Assembly: GCA_021850405.1 (NCBI GenBank)
Contig: JAJZMA010000205.1
Coordinates: 1-5,218 of the forward strand
Source: a bacterium
GTDB lineage: Bacteria > Chloroflexota > Dormibacteria > Aeolococcales > Aeolococcaceae
DNA: 5,218 nucleotides
Reading direction: 5' to 3'
Under the pieces are notes generated by a model. It was given only the letters and a program-made list of their open reading frames with translations, did not search any database and was not told the origin of the DNA. Shown one piece after another: positions 1 through 5,218 of the stretch (position 1 is the first letter of the stretch; each line of letters opens with the position of its first letter). The position numbers and the translations under genes were made by a program.

Positions 1-1652
1 GGTATGTTGCCGTCCAGCAGATGGAGTGGTGTGCCTGAGGCAGAGAGCGCCTGCGCTTGCGGCAGAGAGGGGGAGGGAGAAAGATCATTCTGTATGTTCC
101 ACACCGCAAAGAGCAATGGATTGAACTCTGGGCCATGATAGAGAGGATATTCCCCAGTGGAGCGGGTGAAGTAGCCGTCCACCATACGGAAGCCAAACTT
201 GTCCTGTGCCTGCCAGAGCATGGCAGCCCCAGACGCAATGCTTCGGGCAAAAGGGAGTACGAGTACCGATCCGCGCGCCACGCGCAGTCCCTGTAGTGCC
301 TGCGGCGTAGATATGCTGGACGCAGGATATGGAAAGACAGGTAGCCAGGTGATAATGCAAATAGCAGCTGTGACCAACGTCAAGCGGGGTGTCCATACCC
401 GCTCAGCTGCAAGCCCGGCAAACACTACTGCCAGCAGGAGTGCCAAAATCAGGTCAGCATAAAAACTCATGCGCAGTGGCAGCAGGCCATCCAGGAGCGG
501 CAGGTGCTCAAGCACCGCTCCGGGAAGCGGAAGAGTGGTCGAAACTCCAGCCACATTGAGATTGGTGCCAAGCACCAGGATCTCAACGCAGATAAGCATG
601 AGCAGGGCATAACGCGTCCACGCGACACCAAGGAGCTGCCTTGCACGGCAAGCGAGAACTGCAATGATTGCAATGCCAATATAATTGGCCTTTTCAACCG
701 GACTGCCGGAAAAGAGCTGCAGTGTGCTGAAATGGGGAATATGAACCAGTTCGGTAATCCCTGGGACAACAAGACCAAACAGGTCCCCGGAAAAGCCAGC
801 CGGTGGAATCACCACTCCCTTTATGGCACCCTGGCCGGCAAGCTGTATCCACAGAGGTACAGAGCAGAGCACCGCGGGAAGCGGAAGAACCCACAGCATG
901 GTCATTGCAACCCGTCTCCACCTGGACAGCAGCGCTGGTTCCATGATGACCGCGAGCACCAGTGCCAGTATCACAACGACAAGTGTTGAGGCAAGCAATT
1001 CTTCGGAAATGAAAAACTGCGCAGCAACGAGCAGTCCTCCAGACAGGCCCGCCTGCCACGGCTCGAATCGCCTCAGGAAGAGGACATCGTAGACAAGCAC
1101 GAACATAAGGACCGAGAGAGGGACACAGACAAGGAAAAGGTGGTCCAGCGACTGATCAGCCATATATGGCGATATCAGGAAAACAAAACCTGCAAGCACA
1201 GCAAAGCGCCTGTTTTCGAGAAGGTGACAAGCGGCAAAATAGACCGACCAGGCCGAACTTGCAACGGCAAGTGTCATCGCCAGGTTATACGAAAAGACCG
1301 GCCCAAGTGTAAGGGTAACAGGCAGGAGCAGCAGATCCAGCAGGTAGCCGGGAGTCTGCCACATCAGGTTTACGCCTTGTGGGAAGTTCATGGTGTGGGT
1401 AATGAAGAGTCCGTGGTGGTGAGTTACCGCGTAGGCAAAGTACTCAAAGTTCCAGATGGAGAGCATGGAATCGCCAGTGCCCGAGCCTACCCAGAGTGTG
1501 GTCGGAGCTGACCATGCGTGCCAAAACCAGAGGGATGTGACTGCCAGAAAAAGCAGGAAGATACCTGCCGAACGCGGAAAGGAGCGTGTGACATAGCGCA
1601 ATCCCGGGCGCTCCATGACAACCGGGTGCAGGCCCTCCACTGCTGCGCCCAC
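1..1652 (-). CDS. Polytopic membrane protein, GT-C-like putative glycosyltransferase (3' end outside window)
   Basis: The frame is open from GTG at 1652 to position 1 (550 codons) with no stop, so the C-terminus is missing. The start is fixed by a perfect Shine-Dalgarno eight bases upstream; ATG at 1616 is an alternative without a good site. The N-terminus carries Arg19, 23 and 27, then a first membrane helix (about 29-48). A polar loop follows with an acidic residue, Asp61 in GTGDSM, and the segment NFPQGVNLMWQTPG (89-102). About ten further hydrophobic segments lie between 103 and 440, with SPYMADQSLDHL at 161-172 and a double Glu at 217-218. From about 445 the chain is soluble-looking, with AMLWQAQ (477-483) and FRMVDGY (488-494). 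An Asp in the first outer loop and a C-terminal soluble domain fit GT-C enzymes, which use polyprenyl-phosphate sugars at the outer membrane face. The PxGVNLMW pattern recalls an uncharacterised actinobacterial/chloroflexal family. Substrate is unknown; other polytopic envelope proteins are not excluded. Confidence 0.85.
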   Translation of the reverse strand, partial: MGAAVEGLHPVVMERPGLRYVTRSFPRSAGIFLLFLAVTSLWFWHAWSAPTTLWVGSGTGDSMLSIWNFEYFAYAVTHHHGLFITHTMNFPQGVNLMWQTPGYLLDLLLLPVTLTLGPVFSYNLAMTLAVASSAWSVYFAACHLLENRRFAVLAGFVFLISPYMADQSLDHLFLVCVPLSVLMFVLVYDVLFLRRFEPWQAGLSGGLLVAAQFFISEELLASTLVVVILALVLAVIMEPALLSRWRRVAMTMLWVLPLPAVLCSVPLWIQLAGQGAIKGVVIPPAGFSGDLFGLVVPGITELVHIPHFSTLQLFSGSPVEKANYIGIAIIAVLACRARQLLGVAWTRYALLMLICVEILVLGTNLNVAGVSTTLPLPGAVLEHLPLLDGLLPLRMSFYADLILALLLAVVFAGLAAERVWTPRLTLVTAAICIITWLPVFPYPASSISTPQALQGLRVARGSVLVLPFARSIASGAAMLWQAQDKFGFRMVDGYFTRSTGEYPLYHGPEFNPLLFAVWNIQNDLSPSPSLPQAQALSASGTPLHLLDGNI

Positions 1653-2921
1653 CTACCCCACCTCCTCAAGCAGCGAGTAGCCCGCGACCGGGCCCTCGGC
1701 GTGTTGTTTCAGCTGTCCGCCAACAGCGTAACAGCTGCCTGCAGTTGTACAGGCCACAGATGAGAGGCCGACTACGGTCGTATGGACGTTCTCCGCTGTA
1801 CGTTCCTGCCAGGCGGTACCATTCCAGTAAAGCAGCAGCTCTGGGTAGAGACCGTTGGGGGCCATCGACGCATAGCCAACTGCATAGCCAACTCCCCAGC
1901 AGGATGAGGCAGAGACACAAGACACCGATTCTGGGAGCAGTGGTGTTCCCACTGGAATCTCCTGGACTGGTACCAGACGCCATACACCAGCATGGTACCG
2001 TGCGCCCCACGTACTCGTCAGGGCACCAACTGTGCTGCAGCCGGTGGTGCAGTTGGTGCCAAGCAGCATGCACGCACCCTTGCCACAGTAGAGTGCCGTT
2101 ACGGCGCTGGAAGCGCTGCTCTGCGGGATAAGCGAAGAAAGGCTGCGGTCACTCCAGAAATGGCCGTTCCAGTGCATAAGGACCGCTACAGGTATTCCTG
2201 AATGGGTAGAAAAAACTGAGCCTGCCGCCCAGCATTGGGATGGTGCAAGGCAGGAGACTGACGTGAGATAGGCGTGACTGCCAGCAAGCCCGCTGCTCGC
2301 GGCTGACCAGCTGTGCCCGTTCCATGCGAAAGCAAAGGGGGAAGTACCGCTCCAGCCAGCTGCCATGCACCCATTGCCAGCGCAACCAAGTGCCAGCAAC
2401 GCTCCACGCGTGCGGGCCAGCGCCCCAGATACAGCAGTTCTCCAAATGCCGCTTCTCTCCGAAAGCAGCAACGGGTGCAGCACGGCAGACACAGAGCCAC
2501 AGGCAGCGCTGCAGGAGTATCCAGCCACAAAGCAGGAATCCTGCATGCACTGGGAGGCAAGAAGCTGTCCATAGCCACCAGCTCCTGCAGGCAGGGCTGC
2601 CACATTCCACGGCCCCCCGCTCACTTCCGCGCTCTCAACGAGCGGCCAGCTCTTGCCATATGGATTCCTGCAGCTGCTGCAGCGCGCGCCCACTGCGATG
2701 CAAGCGCCAGCGGTACTACAGCTTACGGAATTGAACGTACCCTGAATGCTGCTGGCAAGGCCCACATCATGCCATGAGCTGTTCCAGGAGACAATGGTAA
2801 GCGCGGCTATCCCACCGCTTACTGCAACGACGACCGCCAGGGCAAGAGCAAGGCGGTTTCGCACCAGGGCTGACAACGCTGCCACCCTGTCAGGTATTGC
2901 CAAATCCATCTCCCATGACAC
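1653..2921 (-). CDS. Membrane-anchored seven-repeat beta-propeller-like protein with paired cysteines
   Basis: This 422-residue protein of unknown function has a short N-terminus with Arg12, 21 and 23, one membrane helix (about 24-45), and an outer domain filling the rest, so it is probably an N-in signal-anchored surface protein. The domain carries seven copies of a motif like SVSC-x(4-5)-C-x-AVG, first cysteines at 68, 125, 180, 224, 279, 335 and 391. Most are followed by a strand ending in (WNG)xxW, as at 200-205, 251-256 and 366-371. Spacing of 44-57 residues suits propeller blades. All 20 cysteines fall into pairs, fitting disulfides outside the cell. No catalytic motif is visible; a binding or scaffold role is inference. 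The start is uncertain: GTG at 2921 has no clear Shine-Dalgarno, ATG at 2909 has GGGAG directly against it, and TTG at 2903 has GGGAG five bases upstream. An in-frame TAG upstream bounds the choice. The stop touches the next gene's start, implying coupled translation. Confidence 0.88.
   Translation of the reverse strand: MSWEMDLAIPDRVAALSALVRNRLALALAVVVAVSGGIAALTIVSWNSSWHDVGLASSIQGTFNSVSCSTAGACIAVGARCSSCRNPYGKSWPLVESAEVSGGPWNVAALPAGAGGYGQLLASQCMQDSCFVAGYSCSAACGSVSAVLHPLLLSERSGIWRTAVSGALARTRGALLALGCAGNGCMAAGWSGTSPFAFAWNGHSWSAASSGLAGSHAYLTSVSCLAPSQCWAAGSVFSTHSGIPVAVLMHWNGHFWSDRSLSSLIPQSSASSAVTALYCGKGACMLLGTNCTTGCSTVGALTSTWGARYHAGVWRLVPVQEIPVGTPLLPESVSCVSASSCWGVGYAVGYASMAPNGLYPELLLYWNGTAWQERTAENVHTTVVGLSSVACTTAGSCYAVGGQLKQHAEGPVAGYSLLEEVG
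1659..1666 (-). promoter_or_regulatory. Perfect Shine-Dalgarno site for the GT-C-like gene
   Basis: The minus strand reads AGGAGGTG here, an eight-base match to the 16S rRNA anti-Shine-Dalgarno. The AGGAGG core (1666-1661) is eight bases from the GTG at 1652. It lies inside the last codons of the upstream propeller gene, encoding part of its LLEEVG tail, and decides the start of the downstream gene. Confidence 0.85.
1719..2786 (-). repeat. Sevenfold protein repeat (putative propeller blades)
   Basis: The region codes for residues 46-401 of the membrane-anchored protein. Seven cysteine-pair units occur, with C-x5-C in units 1, 4, 6 and 7 and C-x4-C in units 2, 3 and 5. Units 1-6 each end in a strand with a terminal Trp (105, 160, 205, 256, 314, 371). 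Unit 7 lacks one, whereas an orphan WNSSW sits at 46-50 before unit 1, as expected if the N-terminal strand completes the last blade. The copies are diverged, and the two closest Trp strands (200-205 and 251-256) differ at the DNA level, so these are old repeats rather than a recent tandem duplication. Confidence 0.75.
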
Positions 2922-3015
2922 CCAGGCAAGGATGCACTCGGCGTACTTTACTCCAGCCGCTCCAGGTTGGGTGCACTATGCCACCTGGCTGTACCACCGG
3001 CGTCACGAGCCGCAA
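2922..3015 (-). other. Short gap between kinase and propeller genes
   Basis: These 94 bases separate the kinase stop from the GTG of the propeller gene. I see no small gene, no hairpin followed by a T-run, and no convincing -35/-10 pair. The propeller frame is open back to an in-frame TAG near 2976-2978 but offers no ATG, GTG or TTG start there. Absence of a terminator allows read-through from the kinase gene, but a promoter too weak to recognise by eye cannot be excluded. Confidence 0.6.
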
Positions 3016-5218
3016 TCAGGCAGAGGAACGGGCTGCTGCCTCGGGCTCAAACAGACTGTCCAGGACTGCGAGGAGCTGCCGTACCCGGATCGGCTTTAGA
3101 AGATAGGCAAGTACACCCAGTTCGCGGATGGCTGCAGCCTGCTGTGGAGTGGCGTCTGCGGTCAGGATCACAACCGGAATCGTTGCAGTCCTGGGATTCC
3201 CCTTTAACCGCTCCAGCACCTCCCTTCCTCCGATGTCGGGCAGGTGCAGGTCCAGGATGATGAGATCAGGAGGCGACTGGATAGCCAGGGAAAGGGCGAG
3301 GCTTCCCTGCATGGCAGGTACCAGCCGGATATAGGGCCGTTTTTCCAGAATCCGCTGCACCAGATGCACGTTGGCAAGGTTGTCTTCCACGTAAAACACA
3401 CTCACCTCTGGCCTGCCAGCCAGCGCCTTGGGACGGGCCGTGCGCGCTGGCTTTGGATGCCCCTGCGCCACTGTAGGTGTCGCTGCAGCCTCAAGGTCCA
3501 CCCAGAAGGTAGACCCGAGCCCGGGCCTGCTCTCCCAGTCCAGCGTTGCCCCCATGGCCTCAGCGAGTCTCCTGGCGAGCGCAAGCCCAAGGCCAGTACC
3601 GGTGACCTCAGTCCTCTCCGCCCCCAGCCGCTCAAACGGCTGAAAAAGGAGGACCTGTCTCTCTTCTGGTATTCCCAGCCCCGTATCGGCAAACGCCACC
3701 CGGATCCTGCTGCGGTCACGCCCAACTGCTGTGGTCGTGACCAGCACCCGCCCACCGTCCCGGTTGTACTTGACTGCGTTGCTAAGCAGGTTCAGCCATA
3801 TCTGCCTTAGCCGCTGCTGGTCAGCCCTTGCCCAGGGAGCAGCAAGATTGTCCTCCAGAACAATGGTTATGCCACGCGACGCCGCGTCGGGCTGCACCAT
3901 GGTTACTGTATCGGCAAGGGTCTGGTGAACATCGACTGGTTCAAGGGACATCGACGCGCTGCTGTCAGCGCGATCCAGACGCGCTATATCCAGAACGTCA
4001 TTGATCAGCGCCAGCAGGTGGTCTCCTGCCCGCAGAATGGCACGGATCGGCACGATCTGGTCTTCCCGTGGGTTGTCAAGTTCCAGCAGCTCAGCGTACC
4101 CAACCATGGACGAAAGTGGCGTGCGTAGCTCATGGCTCATACGGGACAGATGGTCCGCCCGCACCGTTGCCAGCTCCTGCGCACTGGCAAGGGCATGGTC
4201 TGCCATCTCCAGTGCAAGCCGGTGCTCGGTCAGATCCTCAAACTGCATCACATAGAAGGGTTCTGCATTACGCTCACGGATAAGTGACGAAGAAATGAAC
4301 ACTGGCACCGACGAGCCATTCTGCCGTCTCAGCTCCACCTCGGCCGACATGTGCTCCTCCCCCTGGTCGCGCATCTTGCGATACAGGGTCGTCAGTGTGG
4401 CAAGGGATTCCGGCGTGGCGATGGTGGACCAGTCCTGTCCTGCAAGCTCTTCCTGCTGGTATCCCACCAAATTGGCAAACGCAGCGTTTACGCTGTCAAA
4501 CTTCCCATCCTGTGCAACAATCGCCATCCCAATGGGAGCATCCATCATTATGCGCCTGGAGATGGCATCGCTCAGCATCAGGGCCTCGCTCTTTTCCACC
4601 CGGGCAAGCGCAATTCCAACCAGGAGGGCAAACTCTGTCAGCCGCGCGACCTCGTCTGATCCAAACACCGGACTAAGCGGCCCAGACACCACCACGAGCT
4701 TTCCCAGACCAGTTCCCAGCATGAGGGGAGCCACCACCCCCGGACTAGATCTCTCCCCTATCCGCAACTCCTGGCTCCCGGCCTCAAGCGTATTCCCCTG
4801 GGCTGGCACTATCGCACCATCCCTGGCCATACCAACGCTCGCCACCACCGCACCTTCGGGATCCAGAAAGCAAGCCGCAGAGCCACCCACAAGCCGCGTT
4901 GCCCAGGAAAGGGCCAACTCCATCAGCTCCTGCTGGGACCGCGCAAACTGGGCCAGGAATCCCAGTGCCTCGTGATACTGCTCTTCCTCCATGCCACGCC
5001 ATACGCGGCGCAGCCATGTTGGGGGACTGAGACTTGCGTAAAGCAGTGGCAGACTGGCGAACAGGAGCCCATAGATTGAAATCTCCAGAATGCTGCTGGC
5101 CAGGGAGCGTCGCACCACAATGATTGCAACGAGCAAGGCGACAATGACCAGATAAGTGCCAAGAAGGGCACGGACCCTCCCCTTCTGTACTGCAGGGAGT
5201 GCCGTTGAGATCTTGCCC
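3016..5218 (-). CDS. Membrane-bound hybrid sensor histidine kinase with GAF, PAS and receiver domains (5' end outside window)
   Basis: The enzyme would autophosphorylate on His and pass phosphate to its own receiver Asp. Residues are counted from the TTG at 5136, although the frame stays open for 27 more codons to the right edge. That TTG sits inside a hydrophobic helix and has no Shine-Dalgarno, so the true start lies outside. Domains in order: the end of one membrane helix, a second at about 14-37, a basic linker, a GAF-like domain (about 60-182), PAS (about 190-305), a helical linker, HisKA with SHELRTP (phosphoacceptor His335), and HATPase_c with N box Asn449/Asn453, G1 DTGLGIP (484-490), F box FQPFERL (498-504) and G2 TGTGLGL (512-518). 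A Pro/Ala/Arg-rich linker leads to a receiver with acidic pair Glu584/Asp585, phosphoacceptor Asp629, Thr659 and Lys681. All key residues are present, so it looks active. No HPt domain is attached and no separate regulator is in view. The signal is unknown; output probably passes through an HPt protein encoded elsewhere. Confidence 0.93.
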   Translation of the reverse strand, partial: GKISTALPAVQKGRVRALLGTYLVIVALLVAIIVVRRSLASSILEISIYGLLFASLPLLYASLSPPTWLRRVWRGMEEEQYHEALGFLAQFARSQQELMELALSWATRLVGGSAACFLDPEGAVVASVGMARDGAIVPAQGNTLEAGSQELRIGERSSPGVVAPLMLGTGLGKLVVVSGPLSPVFGSDEVARLTEFALLVGIALARVEKSEALMLSDAISRRIMMDAPIGMAIVAQDGKFDSVNAAFANLVGYQQEELAGQDWSTIATPESLATLTTLYRKMRDQGEEHMSAEVELRRQNGSSVPVFISSSLIRERNAEPFYVMQFEDLTEHRLALEMADHALASAQELATVRADHLSRMSHELRTPLSSMVGYAELLELDNPREDQIVPIRAILRAGDHLLALINDVLDIARLDRADSSASMSLEPVDVHQTLADTVTMVQPDAASRGITIVLEDNLAAPWARADQQRLRQIWLNLLSNAVKYNRDGGRVLVTTTAVGRDRSRIRVAFADTGLGIPEERQVLLFQPFERLGAERTEVTGTGLGLALARRLAEAMGATLDWESRPGLGSTFWVDLEAAATPTVAQGHPKPARTARPKALAGRPEVSVFYVEDNLANVHLVQRILEKRPYIRLVPAMQGSLALSLAIQSPPDLIILDLHLPDIGGREVLERLKGNPRTATIPVVILTADATPQQAAAIRELGVLAYLLKPIRVRQLLAVLDSLFEPEAAARSSA

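Noticed and set aside
504..989. Plus-strand open frame (161 codons) in the left part
   Set aside because: It is opposite the uninterrupted GT-C-like reading frame. Its composition is low-hydrophobicity and rich in His, Asn and Lys, with no motif.
694..1059. Minus-strand short frames, here and at 85-396 and 467-778
   Set aside because: They are out-of-frame shadows of the continuous membrane-protein frame from 1652. They are Cys/His/Arg-rich without coherent helices.
2149..2610. Minus-strand out-of-frame ORFs of 139-153 codons within the propeller gene
   Set aside because: The propeller frame has seven regular repeats through this stretch. The alternative frames show no structure beyond the echo of those repeats.
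2962..2988. Inverted repeat (CCAGGT ... ACCTGG, 15-base loop) in the gap between kinase and propeller genes, as a possible terminator
   Set aside because: The arms are only six bases, the loop is long and no T-run follows on the minus strand. It is not enough to call a terminator or an operator.
3244..3810. Plus-strand open frame (188 codons) opposite the HATPase and receiver region
   Set aside because: It is the antisense shadow of the kinase's best-conserved motifs. It has no domain of its own and no convincing ribosome binding site.
4295..4975. Long plus-strand open frame (226 codons) across the GAF/PAS part of the kinase
   Set aside because: It is antisense to a kinase with clear domains. 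Its translation is Ser/Thr/Arg-rich with no recognisable domain, as expected from the complement of a GC-rich gene.

Overview
The window holds three genes in a row, all read from the minus strand (right to left as printed). No RNA gene, mobile element, CRISPR array or convincing terminator is visible. Both outer genes run off the window, so only the middle gene is complete.

Layout in transcription order: (1) 5218-3016, a membrane-bound hybrid sensor histidine kinase (membrane segments, GAF-like, PAS, HisKA, HATPase_c, receiver), open at its 5' end past the right edge; (2) a 94-base gap; (3) 2921-1653, a single-pass membrane-anchored extracytoplasmic protein with seven paired-cysteine repeats, which I read as a seven-bladed beta-propeller; (4) 1652 to beyond position 1, a large polytopic membrane protein resembling GT-C-type glycosyltransferases. 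Gene 4 has neither its stop nor an ATG at its start in view, so a search for complete ORFs misses it, but its frame is open without interruption for 550 codons. Genes 3 and 4 are joined with no spacer: the TAG stop of one touches the GTG start of the next, and a perfect AGGAGGTG Shine-Dalgarno sequence lies in the last codons of gene 3.

Organism: a bacterium of moderately high GC (high fifties per cent by eye) that uses GTG starts and canonical Shine-Dalgarno signals. Propellers with repeated SVSC...C.AVG motifs, this kind of polytopic GT-C-like protein, and GAF/PAS hybrid kinases are, from what I know of the families, frequent in Actinomycetota and in filamentous Chloroflexota such as Ktedonobacteria. 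I lean to one of these without being able to choose.

Working together (inference): the propeller and the GT-C-like protein are very probably made from one message and both act at the outer face of the membrane, for example a lipid-linked-sugar transferase and a surface protein. The kinase lies upstream in the same direction and may be co-transcribed, but the 94-base gap leaves that open. Nothing proves a new system. The most distinctive element is the propeller, with its regular cysteine pattern and apparent velcro closure, tightly coupled to the membrane enzyme.
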